A stretch of DNA of 64,000 nt from assembly GCF_000224145.3 (NCBI RefSeq), contig NC_020175.2:4816876-4880875 (forward strand), written 5' to 3'. Below, one piece after another: positions 12,601 to 26,068 of the stretch. Both the position numbers and the translations under genes were made by a program. Source of the DNA: Ciona intestinalis. Its lineage: Eukaryota > Chordata > Ascidiacea > Phlebobranchia > Cionidae. The notes below the pieces were generated by a model, which saw only the letters and a list, made by a program, of their open reading frames with translations, was not told the origin of the DNA and ran no database searches. Within the stretch, counting starts at the first letter, position 1. Every line of letters begins with the position of its first letter.

Positions 12601-14950
12601 GTTGGTGAGGTGTGTAACTTTGAATTGACAGAATCCAGTTGTCGCTTTAGATAAATAACTTCGTTTCTTCTTGATTCAATCTCTTTTTCAACACTTTGTA
12701 ATTTACTAGCAAGCTGGTTACCAGTAATGAAATGTTCACTTGATATTTTATCTTCAAGCTGTGACAGTTCTTCACGTAAGTTTGAAATTATCGAATCTTT
12801 TCTTTTTGATTCCTGGAAAAGATAAATCAATGTCACCTATTTATGTACGTTTGGTGGGTCAATTTTATAAGCTAAAACATGGATGGTTAATTGGTACACT
12901 ATTGTCTAGTCATAAGTTATAATTTATACAGACTTGTGGGTGATTGATTTTTGTGTTGCTTATTGGCTGACAATATCAGTAATTTTTCCCCAAGCACACA
13001 TACATCAACACCAGTAGAATCATTTTTTCCCCCCCTAATGAAATACAGTGATAAATTTTTTGACATAATATAGAAGCCATTCAGTTTTTCTGTACACATG
13101 GAATATGCTGCACAACGTCCCCATAAATTATAATACTAATACATAACATAAAATATGCATTTTCTTAAAATAAATACAACAAGTAACCTGTTCAAACACT
13201 GCCAGTCGATTAATCTCGTCTCCCATTCGAAGAAGTTTTTGATCTTTTCCCCTTGAGTTGTCCACGGTACCCCCATATGTCCATGCTATGTGTTATGTTG
13301 AGTTGTAATGGAATGATCATACAACAGATTCGTATTTGACATAATGTAGACTTATAATATGTAATATGGGTGTCTTCTTATACACCAGACCTACATGGTA
13401 TATTCATAGACCTCATGCTCACTGTTCAGTTATAACATGGGTGTCTTCTTATACACCAGACCTACATGGTGTATTCATACACCTTCCTGCTCACTGTCGA
13501 GTTGTAACATGGGTGCCTTCTTATACATCAGACACACATGGTGTATTTACTGTAAAGTAATAACATGGGTGCCTTCTTATACAACAGACACACATGATGC
13601 ATTCATACACCTCATGCTCACTGTCCAGGTATAACAGCACACTTACCTTCTCTAGGAAGTTGATTGGATGAATGTTGATTATTAGCAGCACCTGCGCTAT
13701 GAGGTCGATATCTTAATGGAGGATGAGGTTGAACTGTGGTCTTGCTGCCATTGGTTGTTGTTCGTACTGGATGTACAAATGTATAAAACATATGCCAAGT
13801 TTTTTATTGGTCCGATTGAAAAAAATATTCGTTGTGATAAATAAATTTGGAAAAAAATAATTTTACAAGAAATTAGTTGCAAAATTAATTGCAACCAGTG
13901 TATGTAAAAGCCACTTGTAAGGGTTAATCGTTTATTTCGTAGTAAAAGTAAAAAAAAGAATTTACGGAATTATATAATTGTAACCTGCGACTCTAAAAGA
14001 GCGTTGTTAATTGTTAAAAAACACAATTAGAAATATTATGTGCTAATGATATCCTATCTTCTTCCACAGTATACATTTCCATCAACTTACATGTTGGAGC
14101 TGATATATTGATTAATGGAAGAGAAGTTTGTTTTGAGTCAAAATCTCGTGGTGTTGAAACCATGACTTGTATCGGGGAGGTCCATGATGGTCGTTGTTGT
14201 ACGGGGAGGTATTGAGTGGACTGGAATGTAGATGTGGAAATATATTATTATGGTGAATAGTGTAAGGGAACACTACAAGTATTTTAAAAACACAGAAAAA
14301 AACAAATTTAGTAAACATAATATAATTATGGTGAATATTAATATTATACAAAAAACACAAAAAAAATTAAACAGATAAAACCTCACCCCTGCCATTCCTT
14401 CAAACACAAGTTGAAATGACCTTCCATTGAACCCACACTTAATAACATCCCCTGGTGCCAATCTAACCGCTGCATTCTGTACCCGACAGTCGTTAACATA
14501 AGTTCCATGTGGTGTGTTCAAGTCATGAAGGACAAAGCAATCTTCTTGCTGACAATACTCAACTACTGCATGAGTTGTGTCAGATATGGAGCCCTGAGTT
14601 GGTGTAAATAGTTAGTTAATTACCAACACATAAAAACCCATTGTATATAAAAACAAAGTGCACGTGGTATGTGAAACAAGTATGACACTTCTACAATAAA
14701 ACTAAAATCACTCGCAAAGCTACATACAGAGTAATTCGTATGCAGGCACGTGGTGTATGAAACATGGCACTCATGTAATAAGCAGCCCCAAGACAATAAA
14801 TGATCATTAAACTATCAAATACCATGCATAAACACAGTCATTAAAACTTACATCATAAATAACTTCTCCACCATTTTCCCCGATTAATGTTCGTGTTTGT
14901 GAAAGCTCAGTGATGTCACCACCACTCTTCAAATATGCTTTCCCAATCAT
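9673..14950 (-). CDS. FHAD1: FHAD1, N-terminal half with FHA domain
   Basis: Forkhead-associated domain protein 1. Exons 14852-14950 and 14387-14593 encode an FHA phosphopeptide-binding fold: MIGKAYLKSGGDITELS at the start and TPHGTYVNDCRVQN around residue 70, close in spacing and sequence to vertebrate FHAD1. The ATG at 14950 aligns with the vertebrate start. Further exons at 14091-14220, 13647-13766, about 13186-13260, about 12510-12815, 12053-12187, about 11560-11625, 11057-11270, 10506-10648, 10069-10190 and 9673-9876 encode coiled coil. This includes a stretch like vertebrate FHAD1 (IQSLQKEISTKDLKLQKK) and a later SWLEQVDSALCEAGYDVT segment. The exon near 13186-13260 is one base out of phase with the exon before it under the simplest splice, so that edge is unresolved. 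The family is linked to cilia and testis mainly by expression; its molecular role is little known. The gene is divergent from the plus-strand gene at 16244. Confidence 0.85.
13362..13633 (+). repeat. 71-bp tandem repeat array with palindromic core (family A)
   Basis: Four units, starting near 13362, 13433, 13504 and 13560 (the third is shortened by an internal deletion), each read ATAACATGGGTGTCTTCTTA, then ACACCAGACCTACATGGTGT, ATTCATACACC and CTCATGCTCACTGTC. GGTGTAT and ATACACC flank two bases and can form a short hairpin. The array lies in an FHAD1 intron. The same unit and period recur in opposite orientation at 41700-41860 in an HMBS intron. Confidence 0.9.
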
Positions 14951-16243
14951 ATTTAGTATAACAGCTTAAAGCCACATCTTAATAATGTACAATCTAAATA
15001 TCAAAATGTAAAATTAATAACAGATTTTAAATATTTCAGCAAACAACATGTTTTAACACTAGAAAAAGTGAAAGTTTATACATATATTGATATATACATA
15101 TATATATATATATATATATGTATGTTTAAAACCTCCATCCCAAAAGCACATTATTGACTCTCAAAGATTTAGACTAAGTCTAACTCTTTTTTCAATCTAT
15201 TTTGTATAATAAATCACTCTGTATTTACATTTTATTACTAACTTTTATAATTCTGGATAAAATTTAATGTTTTCTCCTTGTATTAAACATATACGTTAAT
15301 CGTATATTATGTATCTACATAGCTAAACCTTGTACTTGATATATAAACAGTTTGTGAAGTGTTTGAATTGTGTGTTACACCCGACACGCGAAGTGATTTC
15401 GATTGTTTACGAATCGGCTTCGCCACCTGTTACCGTTGTTACTATGCCAACTACATAAAAATGTTATAAATTCCTTCCCGAATATGCAAAAAAAACATTT
15501 TTATAGGCTCTGTTATAGACCTTCCAAGCTTATATAAATTTAATATTTTATATATATATATATATAAATTTAAAGATATTGTGTTGTTTGTTTTGAGTTG
15601 CTTGAATGCTAGTAAATTAATATAGTGAATTCAAATCGTAATAGCTGCAATGGCATATATAATCGCCTATAAAAAGCATTCGGGTAATAAAATCAAACAC
15701 AAAAAAATATACTTTCGTATTAACCATATATATTACGTATTAATATTTAAAGAAACAAGACTATTTCAATGAAAATACTTTAAACACGTTTTTGAAATAT
15801 TTCGGGCAGCACTGCGCTTTGTGTTTTGTTTACATTGGTTGTCTTGGTGCTTCTTATAAATTTATATGTGTTGTACCTTTGTATACATAGAGACAGTACG
15901 TCTTTTGTTTGTCTTCTTATATTGACATGGATTCTTCCATTAACCAAATATTGACACAAATCCTAATAATCTGAATGACTGTGTTATTGAATAACTAATA
16001 ACGCATGAACACAGTATGGAACATTGTTTTCTGATTTATATTTTTTATGATTTAACTTAAATGCATTAGGATATCAGCAAATAGGGATAATCTATTTCTA
16101 AATATCTATACAACAGAATCAGTATAAATACAAAATTTATAACAGTTTATTTATTGTTGTTAGGATATTTCGTTTATAATTTCTTTTTGAACAACTAATA
16201 GATTGGATATTTAGTATACTGTATGTTTCTACTACTATAACAA
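14951..16243. other. Divergent intergenic region, probable shared promoter
   Basis: About 1.3 kb of AT-rich DNA between two start codons pointing away from each other (FHAD1 at 14950, the unnamed gene at 16244). It holds TA dinucleotide runs near 15095-15120 and 15548-15566. I see no exon, RNA gene or confident transcription-factor site. Confidence 0.5.
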
Positions 16244-19200
16244 ATGGATGAAGAAGCTTCTATCAGTTCGAGTCCTCCAAGAAATAGAGGTTTATATAAA
16301 ATCTGTGACTTAATTTTATAGAAATATACCAATTTTAATCTGTACTTTTTCATAAATTCTCCATAGTGTGTTTAATAACTCACAACTGTCTTTTTGTCAT
16401 AATTCATATAATTCAAATTGGTGTGATCTTAGTAATTGAATAAGTTTACAGAAGTAATATGCATTTTATGTATAAATTCCAGGGGGTGTAAATCACAACA
16501 TTGATGATGATGAGTTTACAAACATACAAGAAACACCAGATGATGTCACAGAAGAATGGTGGGTTGTGGAATAATTGTTTGTCATGAAAGAGTGCTTGCT
16601 CCTTATAGGGTATCTTGCTCAAAATTGTCGGCAGGAAAAGGCACTTAATAGCAATTTCTCCAACCATGCAGTTTCATATGGGTTGTCTAAATTGTCAGCT
16701 ATGCTAAAAATATGAAAAAAAAGTAAATAAATTGTGATAACTTTTATGTGATACTTATGTGATAACTTTTAAGCGGGCACAAGGTTTATGAAACAGAACC
16801 TGTATTATAACGATAGTGCTTGCCCCAACATGCGAGGATAAATAAGTTGCATTATTTGTTCATTTAATTTATCTGATAGGTTTGAGCCACCACAGAATCA
16901 CAATGAACTGAACAGTTTACTTCAATCATTGGATGACAAACCACACACAGATGATGAATTTTCATTTGAAAAAAAGAAACTACCAGAATATCATGTAATT
17001 GAAATTTTATGACATTTATTAATATTACTTTATTAGATGTTTTTACCTAACATTTTTTCGTTCCATAAAAATAAATACGAATCATTATGTTTTTCATAAA
17101 CTGCTTAACAAAGTTTAGCAAATGTTTTTTAAAAAACTATAAATCCAGTGTGCTACTGTCTACTCTAAAATGTCAGACTGTGTCAGCTACACAAAAAAAA
17201 ACAATCACCCACAAAGTTACATAGGTGGTAACTTGTAAGCAGGCATGGAGTGTATGAAACAGAACACCGTGTTATAAAGATTGTGGTACAACATTAAATA
17301 AGTTAAATTCCTTTATTAACCCAGACCAACATTGAAACCCTTCGAGATGAGATGGAAAAAAGTGGAACCTCACTTAAATATATGGAAGATTTTGAACACG
17401 TTGTTGAGAAAGATATTTTGATGATTGGTTCAGTCAGTATTGAAGATTTGGAGAAACATGAAAACAAACAGAAAGAGGAATATCTTCAAATACAACAAAG
17501 ACAAGTAAGTTATATCTGATAATGTGGAGCACTTGTTGTCAGCATGTAAGAACATAACAGAAGTTTAATTCAGAAGAGCATTAAAGAGCATTAAAACTTG
17601 CCGTTTCATGTAATTTTAGTTATCTATTAGATTTTAATTATTCAGATTTATTGTAAAAGGCTAATAAACAATGTTAAATAAATTAAAATTTTATATCACG
17701 ATGGTATCTGAAACATAACACTTAAGACCCTAAACTTTAATTATCATCTAGGTTGCTTTGCAACAAGAAAGAACAAAAGAATTAACAAAACTTGCTGAAC
17801 TTGCAAAGGAAAGAGTTTGGTTGCAACTTAAGGAACAACAGAAAGAAGCGAATATAAGAGAAGAACTACTTGCTAAACGGGAGCGATTGTTTCAAGTAGG
17901 AATATACTTATTCTTATTTATTTGTTTAAACATTTCGATTTTTTCCTGGGCAGTTTTACACAAGATGACAAGTCTTTTATTTTTTTTTTTTTTATTACTG
18001 TAAGTCTGTAACCAAAAGAATAACTTATAGATATTTTATGTTTTATATTAAAAATATAAATAATGTTAAAATAATAGGAGCAGGCACAAAAGTCATTCAG
18101 ACAGTCAGAAAACCAACTGAAACACGCACTTGAGAAGCGACAAGCAGAAGTGAAAGCTTTCTATGGAGATCTTACACTAGCTGATAATCAATATGGGGAT
18201 AGTAAAGGTGGGTATGGCATTCCATCTTAATTTGATTTTATTAAAGACTAGTTAATATAAGATAAAACTTCTTGTTTATTAATATTGAAACACAGAATTT
18301 ATAATCATATTTGTAATAATGCTACAGATTTAAACATTGTTTAAACTCCAGGTCGTAGATGGAGGGTAGAATGGTCAAAAACTCCACAACCTGTGCAGAT
18401 TAAACTGAAAACTATTCGTGGAATAAGAGACAAAGTTCCTAAGGGAAGATATGTGGTTATGATATCTTTATACGACAGGTTGGATGTGTGGTTTATATTA
18501 TGGTGGGGATTTGGGCAAAAGTTGATCTGTTACCTGAATATACTGTTGTATTTTATTGTGTATGGGTAAAGTCCTAGCGTGGCACGCGATGGGACTTAAG
18601 ATTTATGTCAGAGTTGGCCTATCATCCTTGAACTAACTTACAAGGGGTCTTGATGTAATTGTTTATGTATAATAATAATATAGAGAGCATTACCCCTACA
18701 CTGTACAAATATTATGTAAATCTGATACATAATTATCATATTGACATATTATATTTCTTCTTATAGATTGGGAGGCCATGTATTAAGATGGTCCAGAAGG
18801 TTGGGCCAGCAATGGGGAGGTGCTACACTACCTGTATATCATGATGGGCATTACTCTAACACTGAGATACATCTCGAACAAAGTGTGTTCACTGTGTTAC
18901 CACCCCAATGGAAAGTTCAACCTGGAATGATACTCGTGTTTGAGTTGTTTCTGTTGAGAGGATCAATCAGTCCAATTGATCGAGTGGTGGCTTGGGGTAA
19001 GTGGTGTATTGTGTGGGGGATGATGGAATATAAATGTTTGATGCTGTAAACTGATAACATTTTAGGCTTATATACATGCATGTACTAATATTGGATAAAA
19101 AGTGTCTTCGTCATAATTACTTAGAAAGAAATAATAAATTGTTTTTCTTAAATTCCTTTTTTAAATACTTTTTTTTAATTAATTAAAGTATTGTTTTTCT

Positions 19201-22200
19201 CAGGTGCTTTTCCAATATGTGACAGCAACTTTGCTATAGTGCAAGGCCATTATAAGTTGCCTATGTTACGTGGACATATGGATTATAGGATCACTAAACA
19301 TGAAACTATAGAGAAGTTGATAGCATCTGATATTGATCATTGGATATCCAATCTTTATATTCAGGTGATTGAGTTGTGAATATATGTTGTAGACCTCATG
19401 CTCACTGTCGATTTTCCATATGTGCACAAAACTGAATATGAGTTACCACATATGTAACTTCGTGGATGTTTTTTTACAGTATGACTGGTTCGGAGCAATT
19501 GTTGTAAATTCCTGCTCAAGGTCACATACGACCACAATGGTGGCAGTGACCAGCCTTGAACCCAAAACCTCTGTGTTAAAAGCGGCGAACCAACCACTGT
19601 GCCACAGCAACGAATTATATTGTTCCCCTTAAATAAAACTTCATGCAGGTCGTTCGCTTGCCGAGATATTTATCGGGTCAAAAAGAATATGAAGTTGAAC
19701 TTCAGTTTACATCGGGATTGCTGAGTCATCCCGACAGGATCGAGAATTCTGAGGAAGCTGTTGATGGAGAGAAGATACCGATTATGGAGGATGGAGAAGA
19801 TAATAATTCTTCTACAGGTGTGGGGTGGTTGCTTTATGTGAAATATGTGTCTCATACTATGTTTCTTATGTTATAGGCGAGTCCAAGACTTGTTTACACC
19901 AGTCGCATGAACAACTTACATAAAACTTCATGATTGTTGGGATAATGGGCCAAATTTGGCCGAAATCTTAGGTCCTTGACAAGAACCTAACCCATATAGA
20001 ATGTACTATAAGACCAAAGTTAAATTTGTATATAGAAACGAATCAGGGCTCACAATTTATAGTCATAACTAAAAGCAACAAACCTTCAGATGATCGTAGT
20101 TCCAACATCAGCATTAAGTTTGGTACAAGTGGGAAGAGCGGACCATCAGTTGATCTTACGTCTTCCACATCCGGAGTAAAGTCCGGTATGAGCAGCTCCA
20201 TCAACGAGGGAAGTGGGAGCAACGTTCTTCGGAAACGGAAAATGTCGCGAACATCTGTGGAAAGACATTCGCCAAAAGTTGATGTGCGGATTTTTTTTAA
20301 CTTTCTTATCAAATTTAATTTGTTCAATAGTTTAGGTCAGAACATTTATCCTAGTGTTGTATAATATGCACGTATTAGTTTATATGAGTCAGTTTCTATG
20401 GCGAGACAAGTGTCTTTTCAGAAATAATTTGTAATAATTATTTGTATTGGTTACTATATGTAGCTCACGCTATAATTTAGAGTTGCACTGCCACGCGTGG
20501 ATAAATAAGTTACATCTACTTTATAAATAATGTTGATTGTTTCAGTCGTTTGAAGATTTGGATTCCGAAGATTCAGAAGACACAGATGAACTAATTCCAG
20601 TGAAAGGACAGAATGGAATGTTTTATAAAATTCATTATAAAAACCCAGTGGAAGATTACAATGCAAAGGTTAGTTTATGTTGTCTATAAATAAAGTGTAA
20701 CGGTCACGCTTTTCCAAAAAAAGGTTTGTTTTTTTATGACCAAGTTTTAACAACTGCCGTTTTACCGCTACTACCCCTTTTTTGCTTTTTTTTAACTATT
20801 TCGAATGTTATCCTGCATTTTAAATCGTTATCGTGCCTACAAAGACAAAATAAATCTCATTTATTCATTTACCCACCCAGGTGACCACCCTTCTACCACA
20901 AACCCCTCATTTGAAGAAGAAACCACCCCCACCCAAACTTACGCGCATGGAAGAACTTGAGAGACACACCTTCAGTGTTCAACCTCCATTTTCAAGCAAG
21001 GGGAAACTACAAAGGGTCGCTTATGATAGAGCTGAGTGAGTTTTTTTAAATTGAATGTTTTTTTTCTATTTTATTTGGGTAAAAAGATTCTATAGGGTGG
21101 AACATCATGGGACCTGAGGTTTAATTCACAGTTTGTCTGTTATTCCGGCACCCAGGGTGGTACAATTGAGATGGTGTTACAGTTATTGTAGCGTGTATTT
21201 TGTAAGTAGCGTGTATTTTTACAGCACAGTTTTAGAGTTGATAATTAAAAACAATCACTTTTAGTTAATTCCACATGTTTTTTCATATATATTATAGGTA
21301 TGTAAGCCGAATGTTTATTTCTGAGATGGGATTTTCACTTTGGAGAACCAAAGATTTCTGGATAACCATATTGTTGTTGGTGTTGCTGTGGTTTGCACGA
21401 CTGTACATTCATTACTGTGGGCAGTGGTTGTTTTTACAGGTAGGGTTACTTTGGATAAATGTAAAGATGTAGTTCATTAACCCTTGCGTGACAAGGTAAC
21501 TATAATCAAAATAACAGGTGTTTTGTTTTATACACCTCGTGCCCACTTATAAGTCACCACGTATGCAAAAAGCGAATTATTTTCATTGTATGGCCAACAT
21601 TTTGGGCAACCCATTAGTGACCACATGAGCAACTTTGCTTTATATATATATATATGTTGTGACTCCTAACTTGTAAGCGGCAGGAGGTGTATAAAACAAA
21701 ACACCCATGTTATAACGACTTTCATTGTCATAAATGAATATTCCCCTCATCCATCCCTATGCTTCCTCACCCCTCACCTACCCAGGCACTCAGACTACCA
21801 GTCAACACCTTCATATTCTTCCCATACACCGTTAACTTAAACTACCAAGCTGATCTTCTAACAACAGCTGAAGAAGTTGGTGAAGTTGTACTTGGACCAA
21901 TATCAAACATCATTGTGCAGGTGAGACATATTGTGTGTGGATGTAATCTGTTAAGATTTGATACTCAATACTGATACCATTGATAACGTTGTGCCATTTT
22001 GCATGACACTGGAAATTTAACAACTGTTGTTTTGCTGTTGATTCCCTTCTTTTCCTTCTTACATGATTTCCGCTATTATTTTCGAAAAGATAAATCAAAA
22101 CTATATTATGTTTCCCCCAGGTTCTGCTTGTATTATTCTCGTGGGTGAGCCAGAAAGCTCTCGGATCATTCCCTCTCATCTTCTCCAAGTTGATCCTCGC

Positions 22201-24206
22201 TTTCTCCTTATGGGTCGTCTTTGATCCGATTATGATCCTCATCGTGGATGCTGCTCTGGGTCGATACACCAACTCCGCATCTCAACCTATCGGAGATGCA
22301 TTTAAGCTATATTGGCACTTCCTTAGAGTTGAAGGTATTAATTATATTATACTTTATATAACTTGTTATATGTTTATTTACAGTTTCCACTATTTCATAC
22401 AGAATGTATGTAACTTCTTTAATCTTGTGTGGCGGGGCAACGACGGATAAATAAGTTACATTAATTCATTTTTCAAAACAATCACCGAAAAAGTTACATA
22501 CCTAGTAATTCGTGGGCAAGAAAGAGGTGTATAAAACAGGACACCCGTGCTATAACGATTGCCATTACCCTGCCACGTAAAAATAAATAAGTTATATACA
22601 TATATATATATATCTTCTTGCAGGCTCAGGAGTGATCGGCATCCCTATGGTTATCTTCCTGTATGCAGTAGTGATGTTCACAGCGTTCGTCATCTTGTAT
22701 TTATACTTCCTCAAGCTTCATAACAATGGAAGGATCCTTGATGTCTTCCACCGACTCTGTGGGAAGGAGGAAGCTTTCTTCGTGCCGTATGACCTCGAGT
22801 TGAGTAACCAGGAGTTGAGTTTCATTGTAAAGAAGGCCGAACAATGGAGAGGGGAGGATGGGGAGAGAAGGAAGGTTTGTGATGTCATTATAGGGTTTGT
22901 GGAAAGTAGGATATGCTTGAATGCATCACTGTATGACCTCACCCATTTATAAAAGTAAAAAATAATTTACACCTATCTTACCCCAGGTAACAGTTTACGA
23001 TTACATCTGGAGTGAAGAGATAGATCCAATGAAAGGAGAGAAAGTTGAAGAAGTTACGACGCACATCGCGATACATACGTTACATCTGGATGGACTGCGT
23101 GAAATATATCGACACTTTCTAAGATTGCCAGGTTAGTGGGGTTGGCGTGTGATATAACATGGTGTTTTATTTCATTATATCTGCAGTAAACTAAATATGC
23201 CTTTTCTGTCCATTGTTTTTCATATTTTTTGGTAATTAATTTTGACCAGACTTGATCAATTAACCCAAACTGAGTCACTTTTTCAAATTTAAAGGATTAT
23301 TTTCCACCAACAGATGGAGCAATAGTTGAAGTGTTCGGGGAACTTGGGACAACAAACTTAACACCAGATGTTAAAACTGCTTTGTTGAAACGAGCAAATA
23401 GTTTGGAAAATATTTTCCAAACATCAAGGTAGAAAGAGTATGTAAAAGATTTATTCACGCAGGAACGAAAACCTCACTTGAGTTTTCTGTTTTATACACC
23501 TCATGCCCGTTTATGAGTTTCCACATATGTAACTTTGTGTTTTTTTGTGTATGGCAGACAATTTAGGATCTTTTATGCAACTCAATACTGACTGCTAGAT
23601 TAAATTATCTTTAAGTCTTCTTAGTTAGTAGCACAGGTTGTAACCATTATACCACATACGTCTATGGAGTTGAAATAATAGAAGTTATTGTATTATCTTT
23701 GTATATCAACAGGGAACCTTCGTTAGCATCAGTGAGAATGACTGAACAATTAGTGAACAGAACAAACCATTTACAAGTTCCATCTACATATGGTATATAA
23801 AATTATAAATAGACTTATTTTTTATTATATACAGTTAGTTACATAAACGTTTAGTTTTACTTCTATGTCAAAATACCAGCTTATGTTTACAAACCTTTTT
23901 TTCGTGTATTTTTTAATCTAATTTTTAACATTCATCAACTTTTCTAAAAAGTCAACATATAAGATGTAAAAACACTTGTCGAGTCGACTTATGTATGAAC
24001 ACTCTTCCTATATTAACACACTTGGTATATGAACACTTTTCATATATGAACACTCATCTCATTCACAAGGATTTGATGATCGTCCGGTGACAAGTGATTC
24101 CATGAAAACTCGTGAAACGATTCACCGTGATAGCGATTCATCAGATGATCTCCCAACAACACAAATCATCTTCAATGATCATCAACAACAATCTTCAACT
24201 GCTTAA
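16244..24206 (+). CDS. Coiled-coil, C2-like, multipass membrane protein of unknown identity
   Basis: About 21 exons from ATG at 16244 to TAA at 24204-24206 give roughly 950 residues. In order: an acidic Ser-rich N-terminus (MDEEASISSSPPRNR); a Glu/Lys/Gln coiled coil (exons 17325-17504, 17752-17895, 18078-18207); a beta-rich region resembling a C2 domain (exons 18352-18478, 18767-18996, 19204-19364, 19649-19817) with motifs such as WRVEWSKTPQPVQIKLKTI and PPQWKVQPGMILVFELFLL; and a Ser-rich linker. Several hydrophobic segments follow (FWITILLLVLLWFARLYI, near 21355; VLLVLFSWV, near 22125; LILAFSLWVVFDPIMILIV, near 22195; VIFLYAVVMFTAFVILYLY, near 22650). A polar tail ends NDHQQQSSTA. Splice phases agree where checked: exons 1-3, 9-10 and 20881-21438. 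Exon 20091-20282 is less certain. The coiled-coil plus C2-like plus membrane order makes a membrane-tethered scaffold plausible. A relation to the vertebrate OFCC1/ojoplano family crossed my mind on size alone; I could not support it. Confidence 0.75.
16760..16870 (-). repeat. Dispersed repeat, family C, in intron
   Basis: AAGCGGGCACAAGGTTTATG, then AACAGAACCTGTATTATAAC, GCTTGCCCC and GATAAATAAGTTGCATT. It is the reverse orientation of the 5915 copy. A second, diverged copy lies at about 17215-17320 in the next intron. Confidence 0.6.
21495..21730 (+). repeat. Dispersed repeat, family C, in facing orientations
   Basis: A forward copy (AACAGGTGTTTTGTTTTATA, CACCTCGTGCCCACTTATAA) is followed near 21660 by a reverse partial copy (AACTTGTAAGCGGCAGGAGG, ACACCCATGTTATAACGACT), with a TA run between them. 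It lies in an intron of the unnamed membrane-protein gene. Confidence 0.6.
22425..22592 (-). repeat. Dispersed repeat, family C, in intron
   Basis: Reverse-orientation copy: AAGTTACATACCTAGTAATT, GGGCAAGAAAGAGGTGTATA, ACACCCGTGCTATAACGATT and GATAAATAAGTTACATT-like ends. Another forward copy lies at about 23455-23560. Confidence 0.6.
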
Positions 24207-25258
24207 ATCTTCTATACTATTTTGTGACAAGCCAAACATACCATATCATTATCAAATGTAATCAAATATCTCCTAATAGACTAAATATTAAGCATAATGT
24301 AGCTAACCTTTGGGTATCCAATTTTCAAATTTACATTCTCTCCAACTTAGGTAAGCATACAATAAAACGAACTAACTTTCCACTAACACTAACAATGCTT
24401 TGTGAACCACTGTAGTTTAAATAACGAAAATCAATACCAAATATTAAACGTAAACTAATAACACAGCTTTGACTACCCAATTTTCAAAACTATGTTTCAA
24501 ACAACTTTTTGTAAGTCTAAATAATAGCAGTTAAAATGCTTTATAACCACTGTAGTAGGCGACCAAACCAACTTTAAACATGATATATCACTGTCTTAAA
24601 CAGTGACTAAGCAATAATACTTGCAAGTCATCATAATTCTGCACTGTCGTAATACTTGTTACATATTATCATTGTGTATTTATAACATGATATATTTTTA
24701 CAAATAATCACTGGAATTAGACATTATAGTTTTGCACTTTTTGTATCATTTTTGATTCTTCACTGTAAAATATTGTTTAGTGCCGTTAAGGTTTTTAGCA
24801 AGTACGTTTTGAGATACTCACAGTGCAATTGTTGAATATATATTTTAATTTACCGCATTCATAGTAATGGTAACTGAAATATAAGTAGAAGTAGAAAAAA
24901 AAAAAAAAACTGCACAAATACTGAGTTTTCATTGAACAACAAGATTTCATAACAATTGCACCAATGGCACAGGTTTAATTGATAACCTAACGAAGTTCAG
25001 TATTAAATGCTACAAAATACAGACACAAAAATTGAGTTTGACAAACTGTACTATGACTACGAGAGATATATTTCGCATTGAAAGGTATCACCAGTCTTTC
25101 ATTTAAATAGAAACTATGCAGACAAAACTATGTTTTTATCATGTTGACAAAACAGAAGTTTTAAGTTCCAAATTAGCTTTTGTGCAACATTGCCAACAAA
25201 AAAGAATATACTATTGGTTACATTAGAAACCAGATGTCAGAAGATTTTTAACAATTTC
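24207..25258. other. Convergent 3' intergenic region
   Basis: Lies between the stop of the plus-strand membrane-protein gene and the stop of the minus-strand TMEM199 gene, so it should hold both 3' untranslated regions. It contains an A run at 24894-24910 and AATAAA-like signals on both strands. No coding exon was seen. Confidence 0.5.
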
Positions 25259-26068
25259 TCATTTAGATTTACGAATTTCTAAATTCTGTTTATGTTCTTT
25301 TAGTTCAAGTTCTGACTTTTCCATTCCACGTATTGCAAGGAATATCTCAATACACAACAACACAGTGGCTGCTGCAACGCCAATACCAACTCTTAACATT
25401 AAGTTTGGCACAAGCGACTTTAGAATGAAAGTTGTAGCAAATACAGTGGCAATCATGGTCACAGCAAAGTTGAGACCACTAATAACGGGGGCTTTTGAGC
25501 CACTTTTTAACCCAGTGGGTGTGGTAATGTTAGACACCATGTTTTTGTATCGATAATTTTCTTCAGCAGCGCGCAGTTTTTTTAATCTTTTTTCCAACTC
25601 CGGATTTGAAGGCGGTTTTTCCAGTTCAGGTAAAATAAGATCACTATTACAGAATATTTCTGATAAACATGGTTTTAATGATTGATTCTTGCATTTCCAA
25701 CGAGAAAACTAAAAAATAAATTCACATTTGTTAATATGTAGTAATTACACATCTATTTAACAATTATTTTTACCAAACCAGCCAATCAGTTAAGAAAGTA
25801 CGTTATTGGATTCATTTAAAAGTATTTTAAAAAACTTGAATAAGTTACGTATACTTAATATTAAATCCCAGAACATTTCACCGAGAGTTGTTAAACCAAA
25901 TGATATGAAAAACATACCAACCTGTATCACTGTCTTGATTGAAAGTTGAAAATTTTCTTCACAATTTATTTCATTCTTTACTTCAGCTGGCAGTTCTTCA
26001 TTTAAAGCAAATAATTTTAACTTTTCCCACGAACTGGGAGTAAACTTAACTTTTAACTCACTGCCCAT
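25259..26068 (-). CDS. TMEM199: TMEM199 / Vma12-family V-ATPase assembly factor
   Basis: Two exons (25922-26068 and 25259-25709) encode about 200 residues. The second carries the family signature: a LILPELEKPPSNPELEKRL stretch matching vertebrate TMEM199, a basic NYRYKNM segment, then two hydrophobic helices (ISGLNFAVTMIATVFATTF and GIGVAAATVLLCIEIFLAI) and a charged tail. The family works in the ER membrane on assembly of the V-ATPase Vo sector; this role is known from orthologues. I chose the ATG at 26068 because the only upstream in-frame codon is TTG. An acceptor-like TATTTTAG ends 16 bases before it, fitting a spliced-leader site or a 5' intron. The simplest splice is one base out of phase, so one exon edge or base is unresolved. 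WBP4 lies about 450 bases upstream on the same strand. Confidence 0.85.

Noticed and set aside
13362-13633. Regular repeats that could be taken for a CRISPR array
   Set aside because: The units are contiguous 71-bp tandem repeats without unique spacers, in an intron of an animal gene.
15400-15460. Possible RFX X-box between FHAD1 and the divergent gene
   Set aside because: GTTACC and GTTGTTAC half-sites do not fit the spacing and symmetry of an X-box.
22145-22450. Whether 22145-22450 is a separate small gene
   Set aside because: It is an internal exon of the unnamed membrane-protein gene plus intron read-through.
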